Positions 35,501 to 47,500 of a stretch of 64,000 nucleotides of DNA are shown piece after piece. This DNA is from Morinoia aosen (taxonomy: Eukaryota > Arthropoda > Malacostraca > Amphipoda > Talitridae), in the NCBI GenBank assembly GCA_030386875.1, contig CM059562.1:44475757-44539756 (forward strand). Direction: 5' to 3'. The stretch's first letter is position 1, and every line of letters begins with the position of its first letter. The position numbers and the translations under genes were made by a program. The notes beneath the pieces were generated by a model. The model did no database searches. It was not told where the DNA came from and saw nothing but the letters and a program-made list of their open reading frames with translations.

Positions 35501-38500
35501 ACTAGCCCAACTGTAACAATACCATTCACGGTCTGTGTGTGACTCCAAAAGAGCTGGCTACAGTACCGAGTGCGGGCTTCTTTAGGCAATACAATTTAAG
35601 AAACAACATGTACAGCGAGTCAAGTGAGTGAATGAGGGCACACTTGCAAAATGGGTCGCTGCAATGTTGATTTACCTCGTCCGTTGGACCAACGCTGTCT
35701 GCAATGTTGGCCAGCGCTCGCCACTCCTCGGGGGATGCAGTAGGCAGAATCTGACAATAGTATACCAGATATTACATTTAGATGAAGAAAATGGTTATCG
35801 AAAGTCTTTTGATAGCAAGCACATAGAGAGATTTAAAAGTACTCTAAGTTCATGCCCTGTAATCACTCGAGTAAACTAGTAATAATTACAATTCGGTAAT
35901 TCAGAAAAAAAAACACTGTACTGTGCATCAAACTAAGGCTCAAATTAAACTCAGACCTTTAACCAGTACAATTGCCTCATTTTTCTTTTGACTTGTCAAC
36001 GTATAGTTTTCCAATTAAACGTCATGTAAAATGATAATACATTATTTATCCTTTTGCAATGGCTTCAACAGATTTATTCCTGTTCACGGTAGCTGTCGTG
36101 CCTTTAGTGGCATCAGAGCGTCACCTAATGCGCTAAATAACGAGAAAAATAAGATTTGAGCCTTTCCACGATGTCCAGACTTCCTATAACCTAAAATTGA
36201 TTTATCTTTGAAACACACTTCACACATCAAACATCGGTCTCTGTTTACTAGCTACTACATTTACAAGTGTCTGCAGTTTCTAAAATTTAAAAGAATTACA
36301 ACTTAGAAAGGCAGGGTCAATTTCTCTCACCTCCCAAGAAAGTTATCGGCGAATGCTTATGAAATGTGTTCAAAAACTATCTCTGCAAAATTCATTTTAA
36401 GCAAAATATGTATCCATATGGCATAAAAACTTTTAAAAGAATAAATAATAAACTTAACAGGAATTACGAAAAATTCATACGTGCTGAAAGCACTTGTGTG
36501 TGGTAGGTACGTAGCGTATGCACTCGGACTTCACTGTGAAGACTCTTTGAACGATAACCGAGTTTTGCATGGCGTAGCAATGCTGTGAGAGTAACAAGCC
36601 TAGAACACTGAACAGGAAGACTTTTCCAACAATGTACAATTGGAGACAATATGCATCAATAAGCTGATACGCTTACTTTTAAATTACAGAATTCCGAAGT
36701 CCTCACAAGACACATAAGCGCACAAGGTACCGATCACGAGTGTTATGAAACTTACAGTTTGAACACCATTCTACTCAAAAATTTTTGAAGTGCTCTCTCA
36801 AGCAGCATACATGTTCTGTCTCAATTTCTGAAATTACCTTTTTTGCAAACAACTTTAAGCAAATGCGAGCAAACAATTGAAGTGCGTCTCTGAAATTTCC
36901 TAAGCAAAATAACAGAATAGCCTATTTTCCCATAGCATTATATTCTATGTTTGATAAGATGATACCGCTCTAGGAATGAAAATGTTGCGGCATTTTAAAA
37001 ATATACTTTTTTCAAAGAATCTGAGTACAAATTGTGTAAGAGAGAAGAAAAGGAGTCAAGTCAAGGAAAAGTGATTGTCTGAGGAGTGCTGGTTAAGAAC
37101 TAGAAAAATTACACCTGTGGCCGGTAAACTTCTCTTTCTTGTTTACGAAAAATTACTTCAGGATCACTAGCCACTTTATATTGCCGGTAGACGATAGACT
37201 GTAATTTTGTTCAGTAAATTATTTCAAAGTATCGTATCTTTTCCTTTCCATAAAAATCCACTTTCCAGTGCGATCGAAGTGTGACATGTATTTAAACATT
37301 CAGTTATTTTTAATGTATATTGACTGTAAGCAAATCTTATAAGAGAAAATGGCACTCTATTAAGAGGTAACAATTACACACTTATTGGAACATTTAAAAG
37401 TTTACCAAATAGTATTTGTTTGAAAACATACGTTAAAAGTGTAAGGCATCACGTTTATTGAAAACATAAATTTTAAAAATTAACACCGTTTAAAATACCG
37501 AAATGCTTTGTACGCTTTCCACTTTACGAGAAATATACGGAAGTCCAATCGACACAGCTTGATCTGCCAAATGCTTTAGGTCATGACAGCTTGATCTAGC
37601 GACAGTACATAGGCCAAACAGAGATCCTGGCCAAAACACTGGCTCACGCACGGGCTAGCGCGCACCGCACGGCGTACAGGTAGAGTAGCTATCGATATAG
37701 CAAGTCACGGACACACTTTATCACGTGCGCGGGCATAACCTGCACTCTCTCGTTCTCGGCTTCTCTGTCTCTCACTCTCTCTTTACTGCCTGCCTCAGCC
37801 CAAAATTGGCTGCCGCTGCAGTCGGACTACTTCTTTCGATAGCGCTTTCAGTAAGGTGGCTAAAGTAAAATAAAAATGCCTCGGTCACACACCACATAAC
37901 TAACGAGTCAACTATAGTCAAGAGGAGAAAAGAACAAATTGGCGCATATAAAGTTATGCATAACGGAAAATGTCGTGCAGGTGTAAGGTTGCTTTAGAGC
38001 ATGCAGAGAAGTGAAGTGTACAAGGTCGGCCAAATATAAATAAAAATTGGGCAAAAGGATGAGATAATTTCTGGACTCATTCATGGATCTTGAAGGAGGA
38101 TATCCTTGTATTGATAGGAGTGTCCTGTGGAAGCAAAGGAAGCAAACAGAATATATGATTTGTGATAGACAAAATTAGGAGGTGAATTACCTACTGGCAT
38201 GAATCGAATTTTCTTTATCAATAGTGCAACGTGTACATAAAGAAATCGGGATTGAGTCAAACTATTAGCTTCCAAAGCAGGTGGGATCAGGACCGGTTTA
38301 CAAAATAACGTTTCACTATGCACATGGAAGCGGTTATCATGAACGCGAACATTACGGTATTTGGGGTTTTAGTATTACGTTTACCTCCAACTTGCTTCCG
38401 CTATTTTTTAATTCAATGTAACTGCATTAAACTAAAAAAAATAGTTTTCTACCCAGTCAGAAAAGAGCTCCTACATCAAATGGTCACTGTGCAGAAAAAA

Positions 38501-41500
38501 AAGAAGCAAGATAGAACACACGAACGGAACCAATGTTTACGCAGGGGTTCATACAAATTGCATGTCATTCTTCACTCCACAATCAGCACAAGCTCATCTA
38601 ACAACGGAATTGAAACTCACAACAGTAACTGCGACCCCCGCCAGTCGCACTACATGAGCCAAGCACGTAAATTCCATCTACTACACAGGAGGGCTAAGTA
38701 CGCTAAGATGCACCAGAGAACAATCACAACAGGCGCATCAGATTTAGAGGCAATACATAAGAGTAAGAAGTAGATTCAATTTAACAAAATCCGCAAAAAT
38801 AATCCCGTTATGTACACACCTGACAAAGAGAAATGAGCCATTCTTCCCGAGTCCACAGTGTCATGATAGAGAACCGACTGTTCATCGAGCTGCCCTCCTC
38901 CATGTTGGCGTGCAGGCAGTCCACAAGCAACGCACATTTGCTCTCCGGAGAACACACTCGAACATCGCCCCCACAACAAGTGTAGAGAATATCTATGACG
39001 TACACCACCGATGAGTACGAATACTTTGAAGGGTGCTTCAGAAAGTATTTGCACAGTAGTTCTCTGCCTGCCACAGAAAAAAGAAATGAATCAAGATTCC
39101 GTGAATAACCATCTCTGACAACAAATGCTGCTACAAGATCACACCGATTTATATTATTGCACACAAAGAGATAGTAGACTTGACAGTTACTGAACTTAAT
39201 ATAAACAAATACTTTAACGCTAAATGACTGTTCACATGATCCGCTGAATCCTAGTGAATTCTGGTACAAAGGGCACAGGTGTGAGCAAATGAAAAATGGC
39301 TAAATATTGTAGAAATTTTCATTCAAAAATTCTGCGTCATTTATATCTAATCATACATTATTAACTTCGATACCATCTCACTTTCAACATATAAATTTCA
39401 TTATATCTACATTTTTTCCAGGCAAAAGAGTAAGAAAAAAAAAATACACAACCAATCAGACTTCTATGAAGGCCAATCGTAAGCGCACAAGTCTCGAGTG
39501 TTTCAGCGCTAAGAACAACTGCCCAAATCACGAGCACCTGCGTATACAGATGACAGCTTAAATTCTACCTAAAAACTCATGATCATCAAAATAGAGGGCG
39601 CAACGGAAGGCGAGCTGTTGTACACTACGTGATCACGAGCTTCTTTAAATTCTTTAAGCGGAAACGCAACTGAAATCAATACGCAAAATATTTGGCATAA
39701 GTTTCTAGCATTAAAAATATACTGATTTTTAGCACTGAATAGGCCTAATTTGTTAGCATTAAAAACACATAGATTTCGTGGTGACCAGTGCACGCATTTT
39801 AACAGTAAATCTTCGCATCCTCCCCTTGGCATGCTTTTTTCACATTATGTTCAATCTACCAATTTTCCCTTACATCAGCTAATAGCGCTGTGCCACGTGC
39901 GTAGAGAGAACTTACTCATTCAGCTCACATATAAGACCATTTGATAAAAAAAAGTTTAGGACGACTTTCAACCCTGGTAGCAATTATTTCCCAGCACACC
40001 CATGAACACATTCAACTTCTACAGCAACGCCACTCAAACTAGTTTCCATTTGACTCGCACTAAACATGGATCATTCTCGTCATTCCTGTCTGAAGACGCG
40101 CTGTTCTCTCAAATGAATACTAGACAGCGTACATGCACATCTTCAGCCCAAATGGACTCAACTGCCTAAAATTATTCATTCATATTACGATCCATGAGTG
40201 ATAGAAGTAAATCACTACCTAATAGACACTCGTACTTCACTCCAAAATACTCGAGTCATCCTCTCCTAACACTACTTCTCTACAATATTCATAACCTGTA
40301 CGATACTTTATCGAATGCAATTACATTATAAACAGTACTCACTGGATGCTGTGCAGTTGTCATTAGATAAATGTTGAGAAGCACGAGAGAGCAGCTGCTT
40401 CATCACAGTCATGAGAGACATAACCTGCATCACTTGAGGGGGGGATAAATCCATAACCGAAGGCTCAAGACCATCAGCAGCACTTCTGAGCGAACGGCGA
40501 TCCATGGCACGCTGACCCGAGCGCTCGTCAGGGCGCAGTGCCTCAGAGGGACAAGCAGCCGGAGCCGGCGACGGCGCGGGGGCTAGCAAAGCTTCGCATT
40601 TCTGTAAACTCGTGATGAGGAAGACGACGAAGGCGACCAAGTCATTATCCGTCGAAAGACTCGAATAAAATTCCTCGTTCTGATGGTGGACAATCGCCTG
40701 CACATAAAATTTATTTTAGTTTTTTCTACATTTTAGTGATTAGTGCGTAATACCAGGCCTATTTTGGTACTATTATAATCACTTTGATATTTTCTTTGTA
40801 ATATTTTAGCATCAATGCACTAGCAAGAAATACGCGTCCAACTTACTAGGAGAACGTTCATGACTTCTGTCGATACAGTTATTTCTATAAACCCGACTAT
40901 CCAGTATTGTGAATGATGGAACTTTAAGCTCGCTCATCAGTATATTCAAAATTCAGTTAATTCGGTAGACGAGGCTTTTCAACTTTTATTCATGAATTTA
41001 CTAACTGCAAAAAAGTTTAGCAGACTAGCGATTTTTAATTTTATGACTACCTCCGCATCACAGGTCAGGCAAACCGCGTGCTATAAAAGTTTATTTGACG
41101 CAGCTCCAGGAAGACGTTACATTGACCTCATACGTCAATCCTGAGCTCCAAACCAAGCGGAATTAGCGCAACTCGTTTGAGACGTAACTTGTACAAAACT
41201 ATGAGTTAGTTAAAGCCTCCCCAACATGATAAGAACGTGTTCCAAAGACAGAAGGAGGCACTATTTAGTATGAAATTGTGGTAACCGGGACTCTATGCAC
41301 AAGTGAGCTCCTACACTGTTTTTCTTGCATATAAAATGAGCAAGATTGAAAAATTTGAAAAACAAGATAAAACTCGAGCAAGGAAATAATATGTGCTAAA
41401 AAAAGGACAGCAGTGAACAGATAAGGAAGGTCTACTCAACCTTTAGCTCCAGATCTCACATCTTGCTCCTGAGAGCACCAATTCTCGTAGATGCAATAAC

Positions 41501-44500
41501 TGTATTTCCAAAAGAGGAATCGATGAATAGCATAACACCTTTCATTTCCTTCCCAGATGCTGATTAATAACGTAAATGCGGCCTAGTGTCCGAACTGCAG
41601 AAAGCACAACACCAAGCAAAAGATTTCACAATAATGTTTATGCTAACAACGTTGGCCAAGACGGACGGCCTTTAGTATTTAATGAAACAGAATTCTCAAA
41701 ATATTTTTTTCAAAATAGAATTTTTGAAGCGAATTTAGGAGTAACTTTCTTTTCTCTCATTCTAGTCCAGAAATTAGCTTTTCCGCAGATACTGTTTTGA
41801 TTTTCATTCCATCTTCCGAGTTTGTACTAATGCAAGAGAACAACAAGGCCACTGATATTAACTCGTTACAAACTCTAAACTGTATAAAATTAATTAATTT
41901 ACGGATTTTAATCAACAATATATAATTCACTGAGAGCAGATTACATACAAAAACTCCAGCACCTGAAGCTTTACTGTAATTTCGCGGAAAGACGGAACCA
42001 ACTTGCATCTAATGCTCGACTGTTTTGGGTACACTTTAGGTTAGATTAGTCGTTAGTTTTAGCCTCCCTACCCAGCAACAAATGCGATCCAAAGAGAGGA
42101 AGGAGGAAGGCACCATTTAGTATGGAGTCAAGGAAACGCGGAATCTACGCAGAGAGGCATAGAAACAGTAAGTTGTGGAAGAAGATCATGAACCAAGACC
42201 AAAGTTGAAGAAGATAGTAGTAGGTGCTGAAAAACAGGACAGCCGTGAACCGAAAATAGTGATTCTTAACATAACAAAAACATTTTATTTCAACAAAAAA
42301 GAAGGCCTACCTAACTCTCAGCTCGGGCCCTCACATTGTCCCCCTGGGAGCGCTAGTTCATACACTGTAGGTAACCTGTTGATTACGCATTTAATTAAAT
42401 GTGTACCGCTAGGTAAATTGCTAATTTACCTACCAGTATCAGTGAATAGCAATTCAATTACTTCGCTACTGTTATTTAAATTAGACTATGGCGTACAAGT
42501 TTAACTGTCATCGTACAATTATATTTTTCCCGCTTCTTAGGAAGGATAAAATGTAATCATGCAGTTATGACTGCTTTTCAATGCTGCTACTTCCAACCTA
42601 ACCAAACCGACTGTAGCAACCGCGCAAGCGTAGTTAACGTGTTGAATGCTTCCAGGAAAACTATCAAAAGTAATTGAATTCAACTCAAGTCAGGCTACGT
42701 CGTTTGATGGATCTCCCCTTTTTTTGCCTCAACCTATTATAAGCCTACTTACGAAACCATCTCACGTCTGTCTAGTGAAACAAAATGTGATTTTCTTCGT
42801 ATTTAATCTATTCACCACTACAATGCAAAAACGCCCACTAAAGGATGAGTTAATGTCTTAAACACTTCGTTTATTCAAAGTAAAATTGCAGTGAGAATCG
42901 AGTTCTCTTGAACAAAGAAAATTTTTACTCAATGCACGTTCAGATAGGGGACATTAATATTATCTACTCCTAGATTGAAAAAATTTATTTCTGCTCATTT
43001 TCCCACTTTTACCGCCAACTTTTTTTTGTTCGAAGCAACCAATTTTGTTGAATACTTGGTTATGGAACACATATAATCTACAATTTGTAAAAGAAACTCG
43101 AAGCTCTTGAAAGAAAACCCACACAAGGTTTCAGACTTCTTTGATGGCAGAAGAAAAACGGAACAAGAAATACAAAATCGGCAAGGGCTCGTCGTATTAC
43201 TATCGAACCTATCGACAGGCAGACATAATTAAACAAATAAATCCGTCAAATGGCAGATCATCAAAATGACCACAATTTTTCAACCATGACCACAAACAAG
43301 AAGAAACTTTTTGACACAGTTCTCTTAGAAGCGTTTAAAGTGTTCTGAATAAAGCGTTTCAGAAAAAAACATATTGACCGAATAGTCACAGGAAGGCTGC
43401 TTGCGTGATGGTAAGATTCTGACCTCTTCTACGCAATTATCACAGCAGGAACTGAGAGTCCCAGGCCTAGCAGTCTGATTACCTTAACCACACTGTACCT
43501 GACTTTCTGTTTAACTTGCTTGACTGTAATTTCCAAGAATTCCAGGAGTTTGAGAACTCAAACAAGAAAACAAACAATCTTGCTACATAAACGAGCAAAA
43601 CAACACGATCACTAGTGTCTCCAGGTTGTCTACCTGGAGCTGCTCCCAAACTTGGGGCATCTTCGGCGCTGCGTTCAGAGCTCTCGTAGAGGGAAAATTA
43701 CGAGTTCATTGCGTAAGATGGGTAGAACATGTCGTGAGAACAAACTCCTTCAATTATGGCAAATGGAACATAAATTTAGGATCTTCCATACTTTTCCCGT
43801 GACGGATATCTTTGTGAGAAGATATGGTCTATTTACTACAGTCTATACCCAATACACATTTACAACAAGCCTTTGTATTATGGAGAATTAAAACCCTTTG
43901 AATGCAAATAAACACGCCAGTTTATGCTGTAAAAGTGCCTATTATTTTAGCACGACAACACAATAATTATTTTCAGGAGCATTAAGGGGGTCCTTCGCTA
44001 AAATTTGAATTTTGATTCGATTGGTCTGAAATTTGGCCAGTATGTATTTTTGAGAGAAAAACATATTTTATTCGGGATTTATTTTGATTTAGGCCTTAAT
44101 TTTTCCGAAAAATTTGAAAGATTAGTTTATTGAGTTATTTTTATACATATTTCAAAAGAATAGAAGTCATTGAGTTTTTATGCAAGAACAAATTCAAAGA
44201 CAGTTTTGGAATCCATGGAACATTTCTAACAAAGATACATTCAGCAATTTTGTACATGAATATTTTTTTCTATATATGCGATATTTTACCAATATATAAA
44301 ATATACCGAAATTTTTGGATTTGAACTATGATAAAAAAAGTTAAAATGAACAAATTGGAAAAATAGGAACGTATCTTAGAACAAAAATAAGACAGTTTTA
44401 GAATCCTTGGAACATATCTAACAAAAGTATAGTCGCAAATTTTCCATTTCCCGTTTTGTTTTCTTTTAATATGGGGTCGAAAATTGAAGATTTTGGTCCC

Positions 44501-47500
44501 CTCACCCTCCCCCTGGGAGGGATCTATTGTCCGTAGCGCCATAAAATTTTAGGACCGAATAGTCCACCACCTGAGGGTCATTTTCCAACAAAAACATGAT
44601 AAATGACCATCGGAGAGACAAGGGGCCTCGGAGGACCCCCTTAAAAGCAGTAAAAATAATGACAAAAAATGTACCGATGCTTTACAGTTTTCTCTGTGAA
44701 TTAAAACAAATTAAAATTAAAAATATATATACATATATATTTACAAGTAAGCTACTAAGTTGCACCACAATTAAGGAGCAACAGAACATGATTAACTCAC
44801 TTGGAGCAGCAGCAACGGCATTTCAAGGCTTTCAACGGCGGAGAATGCATCGTCTTCACCGTTGGGCAGCCACCGCAACTGCGGCAGCAGCAACTCTCGC
44901 ACCACCTCCGGGATGACAACAGCACATCCAGTACCAGGTGATGCACTCTCAGACCGGCGGTCAAGCTCACATAAGAGAGTCAACAGCTTCACAAATGGCT
45001 TCTGGTCGTTTGAACACTGCGGAGACGATTCCCTCTCGGCGGGTTTCTTGAGCACACTCGTCAAGAGCGAGACCGGTTGCGTCTCTGAAAACACACACAC
45101 AAATGGAAAAAAAAAGTTTTGAAGACTAGAGAACTCAAAGAAGCATACTGAAACAATTCAAACGTCCCTGCAGAACTATGGAAATTTGTTTGATATGCAT
45201 GCATATATTGGGGTGATGCAAGGATTTCTTGAGATACCTTTATTCTAAATGTGATTCTGTGTTACAAAAATATCATATACAAAATTATAAATGAAACATA
45301 TTACTTGGAGATGAAGCCAGGTCTTAGAAAATTTAAAAATTTTGATCTATTCATTATGTACTTCGTTGATTATTCCTCTTGACCCTACTATCTCGACGCT
45401 TTATTCTTGCTCATATCAAAGATCTCCTTTTGTCAGTCATTATTTCCATGACTCAGACTTTCAACTCACTTTCCATTGAATCGCCCTTACTTTTCCAATG
45501 TATTCCACACTTGAAGTCATATCACATGACTCCTTTTTAATGAACAACATATATTGTTAGTGGATGTGAGTTTCACCATCTCGATATTTAGTACGCAATT
45601 GAATAATCTTATGAATAGAATCGTTGAATTTTCAGATCAACATAGTTTGCGTGACGTTAATTCAATAATGTTCATTATTTGAATTAGTATTTATTCAGTT
45701 AGTTTAAAGGACTACACGCAGAACGTTAGCTCACCGTTTACTCATACTATTAATGAATTTGCACTTTGATGAAATGAGACAAATAAAGACACGCAGTCAG
45801 GGGACACAAGGGAAAGTGCAATTATACCCAACTTTCAGTAAGTCTAGCGGTGATGATAAATACTGCAGGGTCGCGATTTTACGTTAATTTTATACGTTGA
45901 AAGTAACTGTAATTTTCATAGATACAGAAATACTTCCATCTAGCAGGACAATAATAAGCTCAGAATGCCGACTGAGCACAAAATGCTTCAAGTCAAATAT
46001 TAGCATCACAAGAATCAAGCAGAGACCCTGGACAGACAAAATCTCATTAAGGAATGAATATCATCGTTTGCTAGGCCTTTACATATAGCATTTGAGGGAA
46101 AACACCGTCGCTGGTCACCGATACTTCCATGAAAAAGCAATGTTGCAAAACGGAAGGATTTTATTCTCGTCATAATTTTGATCAATTTATTTTGTGATCG
46201 ATTCCCTACAACATCTACATTTATAGATCATTTGTTATTACATGATCAGAGCATCGCGTCCTATTAAAGCATAGTTTTGTACATTTAATAGCATATTACA
46301 TATATTCGTATCCTTCACTTCAGATGGAGCGCAGTACTTCTCCCTGGGACATTCTCCGTTCTGACAGGTGCTGAAACCAGTTTATTTTTTAACAGCAGCC
46401 GTGGGTGGGCTTGTAGTAGTACGAACTTTTTGCCTTGGTATCGTTCCGGTGTTGTGTTGACGTCATCATGTGATTTATGGTGAACCAGCCAAGTGATTTT
46501 CGTCATCATTAATTTTCCCTGCTCGGTAATACTTTTTGTCAGTCAATGCGTGAATATGAATTCGCGAGCTATATGTGAGAAGCATATAACACCCAAGAGC
46601 AAATCAATATTAATTATTTTATTTTTATTTTCGTTCCAGGATAACTATACACTATAAATGAGTGAATGTTAAAATTATATCCTCTAACATAGAACTACAG
46701 CTGATGTCACTACATTTGGAGAAGGTAACAGTTAGCTGAGCTTTTAAACAGCTACAGACGTCACGTAAGTAATATTGAATTACAACTGAACTCAATGAGG
46801 GGTAGCAATAGCCAAGAGAGGTCGAGTGCGTCTTGCTCTTGCTTTCAATTATTCAGGCATCTCGTGAGATGAACATGGCACCAAGAAGCACAACTTCAGA
46901 CCTAGTTGATTAGCTAGTAACTAGATATATTATATCCAAATAAGGTGCTCTCAAATAATGAAGTAAGCACTTGCCTTATTCACGAATTACAGACGTAACA
47001 AGAGAGAAACTGTCGGAGACGCAAGTTCCATGGTTAATGTACTAAAAGTATGGCAAACCGCAGCAGTGCCAACAACACGAAAATGTGTTTTTATTATTAT
47101 TATTATATAAGAAAGTTTTAGCCTCCCTTAACCACGACAAAGATGTTCCAAGAGAGGAATGAGGAAGGCACCATTTAGTATGGAGTTGAGGGAACGCGGA
47201 ATCTATGCACGAAGTGCACAGAAACAGTAAGCTAGGAAAGAAGTTCATGAAACAAGAAAAAAGTTGAAGAAGAAAGTAGTAGGTGCTGAAAAACAGGACA
47301 GCAGTGGACCGAAAAAAGATGGTCCGTAACAAAACAAAACCTATTTTATTACAACAAAAAGGAAGCCTACCTAATCTTTAGCTCGGGCCCTCACATGGTT
47401 TCCCTGGGAGCGCTAATTCCCATAGATACAATAGTTGTATCCCCCTGAGGGGACACGAAAATGTGATCTAAAAAAATTAAATAATCTGCATAAGGAGTGA

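Larger units (their letters stand above)
30241..35675 (-). other. Gemin4-like gene intron, 3' side
   Basis: 5.4 kb between the 75-bp exon and the last exon. It holds a SINE copy at 30258-30580 and the nested SINE/Harbinger/SINE complex at 31760-34050. The rest is AT-rich and unremarkable. Confidence 0.65.
40698..44800 (-). other. Gemin4-like gene intron
   Basis: A 4.1-kb intron with SINE copies at 41197-41517 and 42038-42358 and a TTAA-flanked element at 43986-44640. The 42400-43980 part shows nothing I can name. Confidence 0.65.

Noticed and set aside
38318-38773. A 151-codon open frame on + in the Gemin4-like intron
   Set aside because: Composition is low-complexity and Lys/His/Ser-rich, with no recognised domain or splice context.
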